The position numbers and the translations under genes are program-made. Of a stretch of DNA of 64,000 bases, positions 34,455 through 43,183 are shown in pieces. The notes under the pieces are model-generated. The model was given only the letters and a program-made list of their open reading frames with translations. It did not search any database and was not told the DNA's origin. The first letter of the stretch is position 1. Each line of letters opens with the position of its first letter. Source of the stretch: Rhizobium alarense (GTDB lineage: Bacteria > Pseudomonadota > Alphaproteobacteria > Rhizobiales > Rhizobiaceae); contig NZ_JAKGBU010000009.1 in the NCBI RefSeq assembly GCF_021555155.1, positions 1 to 64,000 on the forward strand. The letters are read 5' to 3'.

Positions 34455-35405
34455 CTAACCGAGCCGGATACGGGGGTCGACGAAGGCGACCAGCAGATCG
34501 GCCATCAGGCTGCCGATGAGCACGAGGATGGCGGAAAACATGAGGAGCCCCATGATCACCGGATAGTCGCTGTAGCCGAGACTATCGAGGAAGAGCCGGC
34601 CCATGCCGGGCCAGGTGAAGACGGTCTCGGTGACCAGCGCGCCGCCAAGGATGGTGGGCAGTTGCAGGCCGGCGAGCGTGATCATCGGCAGAAGCGCGTT
34701 GCCGACCACGTGTTTCATCAGGACCCGCCGCGGCTTGAGCCCCTTGGCACGCGCCGTGCGCACGAAATCCTGATTGATCACGTCGAGCGTTGCGGTGCGC
34801 ATGTATCGGCTCCAGACGGCGATGTTGACGAGCGCCAGCACGAGGCTCGGCATGATGAGATGAATGGCGTAGTCGCCGAGCGAGCCGTCGCCGATCGTGT
34901 ACATGTTGCCGGCCGGAAGCCACTTCAGCTTGAGCGAGAAGACGTAGATCGAAACGAGACCGAACCAGAATGTCGGGATGGAAAGCGCAATCATCGCGCC
35001 GACCGTCGCGGTATAGTCGAAGATCGAATAACGCTTCGTCGCACCCCTGATGCCGATCCAGGTGCCGACGAGGATGGAGATGACGGTGGATGTCCCCATC
35101 AGCAGAAGGGTCGCGAAAAGGTGCCCGCCGATGATGTCCAGGACCGGCTGCCCGTCGCGATAGGACTTGCCCCAGTCGCCCTGGACGAGGTTCCAGATCC
35201 AGTCGAGATACTGGATCGGCAGGGGTCGGTTCAGCCCCATGCGCTCGGCGATGCGATCCAGCGCCTCCTGGGTCATGCCGGGCGTCAGCGTATATTGCGA
35301 AAGCGGTCCGCCGGGCGCGAGGTTGAGGACGGCAAATCCGATCATCGAAACGAGGACCAGAAGCACGAGGCTTTGCCACAGGCGGCCGATCAGATAGCGC
35401 AGCAT
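34455..35405 (-). CDS. Peptide/opine-type ABC permease, DppB-like
   Basis: The 316-residue permease begins MLRYLIGRLWQSLVLLVLVS and carries DppB landmarks: FAVLNLAPGGPLSQY, an EAA loop (FVRTARAKGLKPRRVLMKHVVGN-like, residues near 205) and the end AFVDPRIRLG. The ATG at 35405 has AGGAG upstream; the in-frame start at 35462 adds a proline-rich non-native extension and is rejected. It forms the inner-membrane channel with the DppC-like protein. Confidence 0.95.
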   Translation of the reverse strand: MLRYLIGRLWQSLVLLVLVSMIGFAVLNLAPGGPLSQYTLTPGMTQEALDRIAERMGLNRPLPIQYLDWIWNLVQGDWGKSYRDGQPVLDIIGGHLFATLLLMGTSTVISILVGTWIGIRGATKRYSIFDYTATVGAMIALSIPTFWFGLVSIYVFSLKLKWLPAGNMYTIGDGSLGDYAIHLIMPSLVLALVNIAVWSRYMRTATLDVINQDFVRTARAKGLKPRRVLMKHVVGNALLPMITLAGLQLPTILGGALVTETVFTWPGMGRLFLDSLGYSDYPVIMGLLMFSAILVLIGSLMADLLVAFVDPRIRLG

Positions 35406-35507
35406 GGTGATCTCCTGTCTCGGCGGCGGCGCCGGTCTTTCCGACGCCGGCCGCCGCGTCACGGAAGCAATGCAGGTGACGAAGTAGTCCGGCCGTAGGC
35501 GGCCGGA

Positions 35508-37181
35508 TCAGGATTCCCAGTACCAGGTGGCGACGTTCCAGGTGTCGATGCGGTTGTTGATGTTCGGCTTGAAGCCTTCGACACCGATCTTGCGGCCTCT
35601 CACCGTTGCGTACTGGAACATCGGCAGGAAAGGCAGTTCGGCACGCATGATCTCCTGGATCTTCACGTACTTCGCCTTGCGTTCCTCCGGAACGAAGAGA
35701 TTACCGGCCTCCTTGAGGAGCGTGTCCACATCCGGATTGTCATATTGCCAGGTGTTCTGGCCGTTGCCGCCCTTGGCGGGACTGGATGTCGACAGGAAGT
35801 AGTCCGACGTGTCCGGATCGGGACCGGTCAGGAAGTTGATGCCGACGACGACGGAATCGAACTGCGATTGCATCCAGTACTCGCCCCACATGACGGCAGG
35901 CGGCAGGTTGGAGATCGTCATCTCGACGCCGATTTCCTTGAACGATTGCTGCATGAACTGCTGCACCTGCTCCCGGATGTGGTTTCCGGCCGTCGTGGAA
36001 TTCGAGAAGGCGAGACGCACGCCGTCCTTGGTGCGAATGCCATCGGCGCCGGGCGCCCAACCCGCGTCGTCGAGCAGCTTCTTCGCCTTTTCGAGGTCGT
36101 ATTCATGCTTCGGCAGGTCCGGATTGTAGTAGAAGGACTGCTGCGGCATGTAGGTCTCGGTCGGCGTCGGCAGGCCGTAGTAGAGCGCTTCGATGATCGA
36201 TTGCTTGTCGATGGCGTGATAGAGGGCCTGGCGCACTGCAAGATCCTTGAACTGCGGGCGGGCCATGTTGAACGTGATCGACTCGACGGTGGCGCTCGGA
36301 ACGATCTCGACGATCTTTCCCTCGAGCCCCTTGGCCTCGTCATAGTGGTCGGGCGTGATCCATTGCAGGCCGACGAGATCGATGTCACCGGTCTTGAACT
36401 GGGTATACATGACCGTCAGGTCCGGAATGTACTTGATGATCAGCGTCTCGAGATAGGGTCCGTCGCCGAAATAGTCCGGGTTTGCGAGAAGCTCGATATG
36501 GTCGCCGGCAACGCGGTTTCCCCATTTGAAGGCGCCGGTACCGACCGGCGCATTGTTGAAGGGCGCGGTGTTCTTGTCCTTTTCCGGCTCGAGAATGTGC
36601 TTCGGCACGATGAAGGTGCTGGCGAGGATGGACGGGTAGGGGGCAAAGGCTTGGTCCATCCGCCAGGTGATCTCCGTCGGAGAAACCACCGTGAGATCGC
36701 GCACACGCTCGTGCCCGGTGCGGCGCCAGCTGATGAAATCGGGATCGACCATGAGTTCCAGCGTAAACTTGACGTCCTCTGCCGTGAACGGCGTGCCGTC
36801 ATGCCATTTGACACCGTCCCTCAGCTTGACCTTCCAGCTCAATCCGTCGGCGGAGATACCGCCATTGTCGACGGTGGGCACTTCGGCGGCGAGCGCCGGT
36901 ATGAAGTTGCCTTCCGGATCGACGTTGAAGAGCGGGTCGAAGACCGCGAAATGGATGCCCTCGTCTACTTCGATGTGGGCGAGGTGCGGATTGAAGACCG
37001 TCGGCTCCTGCGAGAAACCGACGATAAGCTGGCCGGTCGGCTTGTCGGGCGCTGCCGCAAATGCTCGGTCCTTGCCGAGGAGATTGGGCATGACCAGGCC
37101 GGACGCACCCGCCATGAACATCATGGTCAGGGCCTGCCGGCGGGTCGGGTTCAGGATCGCATTTTCTCTGCTGTCGGGCAT
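35508..37181 (-). CDS. Peptide/opine-type ABC substrate-binding protein (SBP family 5)
   Basis: The 557-residue protein has a Tat-like leader (NPTRRQALTMMFMAGASG) and then the SBP_bac_5 fold: WKVKLRDGVKWHDGTPFTAEDV near residue 120, PVGTGAFKW, and the long DPDTSDYFLS region. I chose the ATG at 37181 because AAGGAG lies 7 bp upstream; an in-frame ATG at 37223 adds only a Q-rich extension. It binds the substrate for the Dpp-like permeases. Opines or amino-acid conjugates are plausible because two DAO oxidases are in the operon. Confidence 0.93.
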   Translation of the reverse strand: MPDSRENAILNPTRRQALTMMFMAGASGLVMPNLLGKDRAFAAAPDKPTGQLIVGFSQEPTVFNPHLAHIEVDEGIHFAVFDPLFNVDPEGNFIPALAAEVPTVDNGGISADGLSWKVKLRDGVKWHDGTPFTAEDVKFTLELMVDPDFISWRRTGHERVRDLTVVSPTEITWRMDQAFAPYPSILASTFIVPKHILEPEKDKNTAPFNNAPVGTGAFKWGNRVAGDHIELLANPDYFGDGPYLETLIIKYIPDLTVMYTQFKTGDIDLVGLQWITPDHYDEAKGLEGKIVEIVPSATVESITFNMARPQFKDLAVRQALYHAIDKQSIIEALYYGLPTPTETYMPQQSFYYNPDLPKHEYDLEKAKKLLDDAGWAPGADGIRTKDGVRLAFSNSTTAGNHIREQVQQFMQQSFKEIGVEMTISNLPPAVMWGEYWMQSQFDSVVVGINFLTGPDPDTSDYFLSTSSPAKGGNGQNTWQYDNPDVDTLLKEAGNLFVPEERKAKYVKIQEIMRAELPFLPMFQYATVRGRKIGVEGFKPNINNRIDTWNVATWYWES

Positions 37182-37273
37182 GATGCTGCTCCTTTGCTGT
37201 TGCATCTCAAGCTGCTGTTCCATTTTGCGGCCACCTCTTGCGGGTGGCTCGGTGTTCGACCGCTGTCCGGTCG

Positions 37274-38605
37274 TCAGAAGCCGCTGATCAGCTCGATCTT
37301 CGATCCGTCGCTGAAGCGGGAGAAGCGGAATGCATGGGGATCGACCAGCGGTGGCCGGCCGGTCACGATATCGGCCATCAGACGACCGGCGGCCGGGCCG
37401 ATGCCGAAGCCGTGGCCGGAAAACCCGGTCGCGATGTGGAAGCCGGGTATTGCGTCGATCGCCGATATGACGGGGACGGCGTCCGGCGTCACGTCGATGT
37501 AGCCGGCCCAGCGCTGTGCCACTTCGGCGCCGGCAAAGGCGGGGAAAGCCTTGGCGAGATTGGCAAGCGCCTTGTCCGCGAGCTTCTTTGCCGGTTTCGG
37601 GTCGAGCACCCTGCAATATTCAAAGGGGCTCGCCTCATCCATTGCCCAGCGATCAGGGATTCGGATTTCGTCGACGAAGCGGCCGCCGACGCGAAAATTG
37701 AGCGAACGCCACTCCTTGCGCAGCGCCGGCAGGAAATCGAGCGCGTAGCGGAATGACGTCGGCACGATGTCGACGACGTTCTCATGGCCGGAGGCGATCG
37801 TGTAGCCGCCGTCCTGGCGCTTCCTGACGGCGAAGCCGTTCGACCAGATCGCCTGTTCCGGACCGCCCTCGAATGGTTTGGTGCGGATGACGGAGTTCTT
37901 CACCTTGAGCTGCGGCAGCCGCAGCCCGAGCATGCCGGAAAACAGGCTCGACCAGGCGCCGCCGGCGAGCACCACCGCCGTGCAGGCAATCGGTCCGCGT
38001 TCGGTGATCACGCCGCTGACGCCGCCGCCCGACGTCTCGATGCCGCGAACCGCGCATTCCGTGAGGATCGCCGCGCCCTTTTCGCGTGCGGCCTCTGCGA
38101 TCGCAGGCGCGGCCTTCTGCGGCTCGGCCCGGCCATCTGCGGCGGTGTAGAGTGCGCCCTTCAGCTTCATCTGCGAACCCGGGAACATTCCGGCGAATTC
38201 GGATGCGCTCAGTATGCGCGACTCGAACTGGTAGCCGTCGAGATTCCGGTTCCAGCGCTCGTGGTTGGCGTATTCCTCGTCGTTCGCGCAAGTGAAGATG
38301 ATGCCGGCACGCCTGTAACCGGTATCGCGGCCGATGCGCTGGTCGAGACCGCTCCAGATGCGCAGCGCCTCCGCCATCAGCGGAACCTCGCGCGGGTCGC
38401 GGCGGGAGATGCGCACCCAGCCCCAGTTGCGGCTCGATTGCTCATGACCGATGCCGCCCTTTTCGCAGAGCGCGACACGCAGGCCCCGTTCCGAAAGCTC
38501 CAGCGCCGTCGAGCAGCCGACGATGCCGCCGCCGATGACGACCACGTCGACGTCCTTGGGCAATTCAGCGTCCCCGTGAACGGGAACGACATAGGGACCG
38601 GGCAT
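37274..38605 (-). CDS. FAD-dependent oxidoreductase (DAO family, opine/amino-acid type)
   Basis: The 443-residue protein shows VDVVVIGGGIVGCSTALELS for FAD binding, SSRNWGWVRISRRDP and a C-terminal ATGFSGHGFGIGPAAGRL, all usual in D-amino-acid/opine/sarcosine-type oxidases. The ATG at 38605 is 1 bp after the SDR stop, so they are coupled. It is predicted to oxidise the C-N bond of the imported solute. No partner subunit of an opine-oxidase heteromer is seen. Confidence 0.92.
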   Translation of the reverse strand: MPGPYVVPVHGDAELPKDVDVVVIGGGIVGCSTALELSERGLRVALCEKGGIGHEQSSRNWGWVRISRRDPREVPLMAEALRIWSGLDQRIGRDTGYRRAGIIFTCANDEEYANHERWNRNLDGYQFESRILSASEFAGMFPGSQMKLKGALYTAADGRAEPQKAAPAIAEAAREKGAAILTECAVRGIETSGGGVSGVITERGPIACTAVVLAGGAWSSLFSGMLGLRLPQLKVKNSVIRTKPFEGGPEQAIWSNGFAVRKRQDGGYTIASGHENVVDIVPTSFRYALDFLPALRKEWRSLNFRVGGRFVDEIRIPDRWAMDEASPFEYCRVLDPKPAKKLADKALANLAKAFPAFAGAEVAQRWAGYIDVTPDAVPVISAIDAIPGFHIATGFSGHGFGIGPAAGRLMADIVTGRPPLVDPHAFRFSRFSDGSKIELISGF

Positions 38606-38606
38606 G

Positions 38607-39311
38607 TCAGAAGAACTCCTCAAGCTGGCAGTTGACGGCGAACTCGGCGACGCTCGCCTCGTTCGGCAGGTCGAGCAACATGGCGATGATGCGGGCAAGG
38701 TCGGCCGGATCGGTCATCAGCTCGGCGGGTCGATCGGTGATCGCGACGGCCATGTCCGTCGCGACGAAGCCCGGGCAGACGGCGGTGGCGCGGATACCCT
38801 GATCGAAGCCGGCCTGCCGGATGCCGTGGGCAAGGGCGACGGCGGCGAACTTGGACATCGAGTAGAGGCCTGCCTTCGCCGATTTGACGCGCTTGCCGGA
38901 AAGCGATGCCAGGATGATGAAGCGGCCGCGTCGGCTCGCCACAAGCGAAGGCCATGCTGCCTTGGCGAGACGGCGCGGTGCCTTGACATTCACCGACAGC
39001 ATGGCGTCGAGGTCTGCATCATCCGCCTCGATCACCGTCTTCGGGATCATGATACCGGCATTAGCGACGATGGCATCGATCCGTCCGAAACGGTCGAGCG
39101 CGTTTGCTACCCAGCGCATCTCTGCTTCGGTGTCACTGGCGTCGTAGGTCTCGACATGAACGGAATTGGGTTCTGCCCAGGCGGGTGCCTGCGGCTTGCG
39201 CATCCCGAGCGAGAGCTGCCATCCCTGTTGTGCGAGCTCTTTGGCGATGAAGACACCGATGCCACGACCGGCACCGGAAACAAGTGCGACGCGCTCGCCC
39301 GCTCTGGTCAT
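38607..39311 (-). CDS. SDR-family oxidoreductase
   Basis: The 234-residue SDR has VSGAGRGIGVFIAKEL for cofactor binding, VANAGI, the serine region LASLSG and the YSMSK active-site pair. The start at 39311 overlaps the MarR gene stop (ATGA), so the two genes are translated together. The larger reading frame around it is not coding. Substrate unknown; it may reduce or oxidise the keto acid or alcohol produced by the adjacent flavoenzyme. Confidence 0.9.
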   Translation of the reverse strand: MTRAGERVALVSGAGRGIGVFIAKELAQQGWQLSLGMRKPQAPAWAEPNSVHVETYDASDTEAEMRWVANALDRFGRIDAIVANAGIMIPKTVIEADDADLDAMLSVNVKAPRRLAKAAWPSLVASRRGRFIILASLSGKRVKSAKAGLYSMSKFAAVALAHGIRQAGFDQGIRATAVCPGFVATDMAVAITDRPAELMTDPADLARIIAMLLDLPNEASVAEFAVNCQLEEFF

Positions 39312-39814
39312 GCGAGCCCCACGATCCGCCGATAGGCCCGGCCGAGAATGTCCATGAGCTGGGCCTGTTCGTCTTCCGGGATGAAGGAGAAGAAATCCTT
39401 GGATTGCCTGGTGACGAGGTCGCGAACCTTGGTCGCCAGTTCCGCGCCGCTTTCCGTGATGTAGAGCTCCTGTGCCCGGCTGTCCTCGGCGGAGGTCTCG
39501 CGCCGGATCAGGCCGTGCGATACCAGGTGCTCGACAATGCGGCCCATCGCCGAACGGTCCTTCATCGTCAGTTGCGCGATCAGCGACGGACGGATGCCGG
39601 GGTGGCTGTCGACGAGGAGGAGTGTGGTGATCTTGCCCGTTCCTTTCGCGACGTCGAGGCCCTCGAGGCATTCGTCGAGGTCGCGGGACACCGCAAGGTT
39701 TATCGTTCGGATGTAAAAGCTCAGCGTGTCGTTCAGGACGTCGAGATCTACGTCCTCCGCCATTGTTGGAAGCTTGTCCGGTGTTTTCAAAATCGTGTCC
39801 TGTTCGAGACGCAT
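39308..39814 (-). CDS. MarR-family transcriptional regulator
   Basis: The 168-residue protein is a winged-helix MarR regulator: the recognition region IRPSLIAQLTMKDRSAMGRI is followed by the wing LIRRETSAEDSRAQELYIT, flanked by dimerisation helices. It is the first gene of the minus-strand operon (marR, SDR, DAO, SBP, dppB, dppC, DAO). A candidate operator lies 90 bp upstream, and a copy precedes the ATPase gene. An internal start at 39763 is possible because no strong ribosome-binding site precedes the first ATG. Confidence 0.92.
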   Translation of the reverse strand: MRLEQDTILKTPDKLPTMAEDVDLDVLNDTLSFYIRTINLAVSRDLDECLEGLDVAKGTGKITTLLLVDSHPGIRPSLIAQLTMKDRSAMGRIVEHLVSHGLIRRETSAEDSRAQELYITESGAELATKVRDLVTRQSKDFFSFIPEDEQAQLMDILGRAYRRIVGLA

Positions 39815-39903
39815 ACAGAGGCAGGGAGTTGTGAAGCGCGCATTGAACTCGGTGGGTCACCGTTCCTCGCTCTCGCCCGTGTCGAGCCTCAATCAAAAGG
39901 CAG

Positions 39904-39924
39904 ATAGTGGATAAATGCAACTAT
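39904..39924. promoter_or_regulatory. Candidate MarR operator at the marR operon
   Basis: ATAGTGGAT followed by 3 bp and an imperfect right arm (TGCAACTAT) matches the perfect palindrome at 41769-41789 in length and at 6 of 9 right-arm positions. A TATAAT-like hexamer overlaps its right edge. A second short palindrome, TTCCTA-A-TAGGAA, lies at 39951-39963. Autoregulation by the MarR protein is the likely reading. Confidence 0.5.
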
Positions 39925-39986
39925 AATATCGTCTTGAGGAGAAAATAAAATTCCTAATAGGAAACATTGCGGCAGCAGAAACGTCC

Positions 39987-40006
39987 CCGGTTCTGTTACG
40001 AACCGG
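39987..40006 (-). terminator. Hairpin after the Dpp ATPase gene
   Basis: CCGGTTC-N6-GAACCGG forms a 7-bp stem about 70 bp downstream of the ATPase stop. Only a short T-run follows on the minus strand, so it may be a weak terminator or a 3' stabilising hairpin. Confidence 0.4.
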
Positions 40007-40073
40007 AGCGGTCAGATGAACTCTTTTGGCACGCGGTGCACGTGCTTCCGCACGCCGCTGTCATTCTCTCAAA

Positions 40074-41705
40074 TCAGGCGGCCGTTCCCCACTCTGCGCC
40101 CGGGATGGCGGCGACGAGCCGCTGCGTATAGTCGTGCTCCGGCGTGCGGAATATCTTCTCCGGCGGACCGGATTCGACGATCCTGCCCTTGTACATGACG
40201 AGCACTTCGTCACAGATTTGGCTGGCGACGCGCAGATCGTGGGTGATGAAGATCATCGCCAGCTTCATTTCTTTCTGCACGCCTGCGAGCAGTTCGAGAA
40301 TCTGTGCCTGGATCGAAACGTCGAGCGCCGAAACGGCTTCGTCGGCGACGAGCAGCACCGGATCGAACATCAATGCCCTCGCGATGCCGATGCGCTGGCG
40401 CTGGCCGCCGGAGAACTCGTGGGGAAACCGCTCAAAGGCTCCGGCGTCCAGGCCGACGCGCTGTAGCAGTTCAAGAGCCTTGGTCTTCGCTTCATGTGGC
40501 GCCGTGCCATGCGCAACGGGCCCGACGGTCAGAATGCTGCCGACCGTACGACGCGAGTTGAGCGAGGCGAAGGGATCCTGAAAGATCATCTGGATGTAGG
40601 GTCGCAGCGAGCGGAACGCGTCTTCCGGCATGTCAGCGATGTCGCGGCCGTCGAAGAGGATTCGTCCGCCATCGCAATCCGTCAGCTTCAGCAACACGCG
40701 CCCGAGGGAGGATTTGCCTGATCCGCTTTCGCCGACGATGCCGATCGTCTGCCCTTTGCGGATGGTGAAGCTGACGCGATCGACGGCCTTGACGGCGCGG
40801 CCCTTCCTGAAAAAGGAGCCGGTCGCTCGATACGCTTTTTCGACGTTCTGCGCTTCGAGCACCACGGGAGCCTGCGTGTCGGCACTGCGTGCCTCCTCGC
40901 GCAGATGCGGCACGGCCGCGACGAGGCGCTGCGTATAGGGATGGCCCGGCGCGTTGAGGACATCCGCAGCCGGTCCCTGTTCGACGAGTTCACCCTTTTC
41001 CATCACGACAACCCGGTCGGCGATCTCCGCCACCACGCCGAAGTCGTGGGTGATGAACATCACGCTCATGTTCTTGCGCCGCTGTATCTTGCGGATCAGG
41101 TCGAGGATTTGCGCCTGCGTCGTGACATCGAGCGCTGTCGTCGGTTCGTCGGCAATCAGCACGTCCGGATCGAGCGCGAGCGCCATGGCGATCATGACGC
41201 GCTGACGCTGCCCCCCCGAAAGTCTGAAGGGGTACTGGTTTTGCAGGATCGGGGGGTCGGGAAGGCCCACTTCATCGAGCAGTTCGAGTACCTTGGCGCC
41301 GCGGCTTTCCGTCGTGCCGACGCCGTGGGCCGCCATCACCTCCGCGATCTGGCGCCCGATCGTCATCAGCGGATTGAGTGCCGAAAGCGGATCCTGGAAA
41401 ATCATCGAGACCGCACGCCCGCGCAACGGCCTCAGCCGCTCTTCCGGTGTCTTCACGATGTCCATTCCCTTGAACAGGATCTGGCCGCCGGTCACCGCGA
41501 TCGATGGGGCGAGAAGCCCCATGATGGCATTGGCCGTCACCGATTTCCCGGAGCCGGACTCGCCGATGATGCAGAGAATTTCCCCGCTCCTGAGATCAAA
41601 GGAGATATCGCGGACCGCATAGGGGCGTTCCATGTTCGCCGGCAGTTCGACCGTCAGGTCACGGACGGAAAGCACGACGTTTTCGGGCATGAATGGCTGC
41701 GACAT
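40074..41705 (-). CDS. Fused peptide/opine-type ABC ATPase (DppD-DppF in one chain)
   Basis: The 543-residue protein has two complete ABC domains. The first has [28 protein letters not shown] and [14 protein letters not shown], like DppD. The second has [28 protein letters not shown] and [14 protein letters not shown], like DppF; note DEAVSALD instead of DEPVSALD. Each is followed by the oligopeptide C-terminal tail ([14 protein letters not shown] and [13 protein letters not shown]). The ATG at 41705 has AAGGGGA upstream. It should power the Dpp-like permeases encoded in the next transcript. Confidence 0.94.
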   Translation of the reverse strand: MSQPFMPENVVLSVRDLTVELPANMERPYAVRDISFDLRSGEILCIIGESGSGKSVTANAIMGLLAPSIAVTGGQILFKGMDIVKTPEERLRPLRGRAVSMIFQDPLSALNPLMTIGRQIAEVMAAHGVGTTESRGAKVLELLDEVGLPDPPILQNQYPFRLSGGQRQRVMIAMALALDPDVLIADEPTTALDVTTQAQILDLIRKIQRRKNMSVMFITHDFGVVAEIADRVVVMEKGELVEQGPAADVLNAPGHPYTQRLVAAVPHLREEARSADTQAPVVLEAQNVEKAYRATGSFFRKGRAVKAVDRVSFTIRKGQTIGIVGESGSGKSSLGRVLLKLTDCDGGRILFDGRDIADMPEDAFRSLRPYIQMIFQDPFASLNSRRTVGSILTVGPVAHGTAPHEAKTKALELLQRVGLDAGAFERFPHEFSGGQRQRIGIARALMFDPVLLVADEAVSALDVSIQAQILELLAGVQKEMKLAMIFITHDLRVASQICDEVLVMYKGRIVESGPPEKIFRTPEHDYTQRLVAAIPGAEWGTAA

Positions 41706-41768
41706 ATGTTCCCCTTTTCGGCTGTCGAATTCGGGCACGCTCACGGCAGGTCATCTCGCTGATGCGAG

Positions 41769-41789
41769 ATAGTGGATGATATCCACTAT
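41769..41789. promoter_or_regulatory. Perfect operator palindrome upstream of the Dpp ATPase gene
   Basis: ATAGTGGAT and its exact reverse complement ATCCACTAT are separated by GAT. The element lies 64 bp before the ATPase start, and on the minus strand a -35-like TGGACA sits just upstream of it. The same left arm occurs at the marR promoter, so both transcripts of the locus may share one regulator. Confidence 0.6.
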
Positions 41790-41893
41790 TTTTGTCCAGA
41801 TGTTTTATCGGCAAAGTGCGGAATGCGAGGAGTGTCCCTCCGTACGAATGCGGCCGTCACCAGCCGCACCATCAAACCCTTGCGATCAAGCAC

Positions 41894-43183
41894 CTAAGCC
41901 TTGCCGTCCTTGAAGCGGTGCCAAGGGTGCATGCGGTTCGCGATCTGCACGGCTACGGGGTGGAAAGGTACCGGTTTCATCGCGGTGACAGGGAGAGGCA
42001 TCTGATCGTCCGCGCGCCGGCCGGCGGCCCAGCGGCCGAGTTCCTGGCCGAGCGACAGGGAGAGCGCCACGCCGCGGCCGGAATAGACGCCGCCGAAGAC
42101 GAGGCCGGGGGCGAGCCGGTAGAGGCGCGGTCGCCGGTCCGGCACGACCGCGAATGTGCCGTGCCAGTATTCCACCATCCGGGGCGCGCCGCCGAAGGCC
42201 GGAAAGGCCTGGCCGAGCATCTGCGAGACCTTGGCACGGCCGCGGTCGGCCTCGTCGAACCAAAGGGTATGCGTCCCGCCGCTCACCAGCCGGTTGTCGC
42301 AGTCGTAGTGAAAGTAGCGGATGTCGTTGCGCATGTCCGAGACCGCAGGGTTGCCGACGAGGATCCTCGCGCGAAGGTCGTCGGGCAGCGGATCGGTCGC
42401 CGACTGGAAAACCTTGAAGGGGATCAGCGTGCGCTTCAGCCCCGGCCAGACGTCGCCGGTGAGCGCGTTGGTGGCGAGCACCACCTCGCGCGCCGTCACG
42501 CTGCCTTTCGCCGTCGTTACGCGCCAGCCGTCGCCGGTCTTCTCGATGGCGGTGCCGCGGGCGTTCTCGAAGATCCGGACGCCCTCCCGTTCGAGCGCGG
42601 CGGCGAGGCCGACCGTCATGGCGAAAGGGTTGATATGGCCGGAATTGAGGACCTTCCAGCCGCCGAGATAGGGGCTGCCGATGATGTCGGTCGCTTCCTT
42701 CCGGTCGAGCCAGGAGACGTTCGCGCCGAAGGCCTTCCATTCCTCGTAGAAAATGCGGGCGCGCTTGAGCGTCGTCTCCGTGTGGGCCGGCTGGATCCAG
42801 CCTTCCTGCACCTGGTGGGCATCGATGCCGAAGCGCTGCATCAGGCCGAAGGCGACACCGGCGGCGTCGGCGACCATGCGGTTGTAGCGTTCGCCAAGCG
42901 TCCGGCCGTAGGCAGCCTCGAATTCGGAGGGCGAGGCCTTTGAGTGATGGGAGATGACGAGGCCGTTGTTGCGGCCGGACGCGGCCGAGCCGATCTCGTT
43001 GCCTTCGAGAAGCACGACGTTTACGCCGCTGTCGCGCGCGCCGAGCGCGGCGGCCAAGCCGGTGAAGCCGCCCCCGACGACGAGCACGTCGGTCGTGATG
43101 TCGCCGTCGAGCGCCGCGGCGGCCGGGCGCGGCGGCGCCGTCTTGCGCCAAAGATGCGGCGTCTTCCAGTCGACCTCAAACAT
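41894..43183 (-). CDS. FAD-dependent oxidoreductase (DAO family, PuuB-like) of the Liv operon
   Basis: The 429-residue flavoprotein has VLVVGGGFTGLAAALGARDS for FAD binding, GSAASGRNNGLVISHH and a C-terminal GVYSGRGVALSLSLGQELGR, typical of gamma-glutamylputrescine-oxidase-like enzymes. Its ATG (43183) lies inside the end of livF, overlapping by 8 bp, so it is coupled to transport. It is probably the first catabolic step on the imported amine or amino acid, in the cytoplasm. Substrate unknown. Confidence 0.92.
   Translation of the reverse strand: MFEVDWKTPHLWRKTAPPRPAAAALDGDITTDVLVVGGGFTGLAAALGARDSGVNVVLLEGNEIGSAASGRNNGLVISHHSKASPSEFEAAYGRTLGERYNRMVADAAGVAFGLMQRFGIDAHQVQEGWIQPAHTETTLKRARIFYEEWKAFGANVSWLDRKEATDIIGSPYLGGWKVLNSGHINPFAMTVGLAAALEREGVRIFENARGTAIEKTGDGWRVTTAKGSVTAREVVLATNALTGDVWPGLKRTLIPFKVFQSATDPLPDDLRARILVGNPAVSDMRNDIRYFHYDCDNRLVSGGTHTLWFDEADRGRAKVSQMLGQAFPAFGGAPRMVEYWHGTFAVVPDRRPRLYRLAPGLVFGGVYSGRGVALSLSLGQELGRWAAGRRADDQMPLPVTAMKPVPFHPVAVQIANRMHPWHRFKDGKA

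Noticed and set aside
35745-37502. A 585-codon open frame antisense to the family-5 binding protein
   Set aside because: It is a shadow frame; the minus-strand gene has a leader, ribosome-binding site and conserved motifs.
38607-39920. A 437-residue version of the SDR upstream of the DAO gene
   Set aside because: The first 200 residues are an out-of-frame reading of marR; the ATG at 39311 overlaps the marR stop in the usual way.
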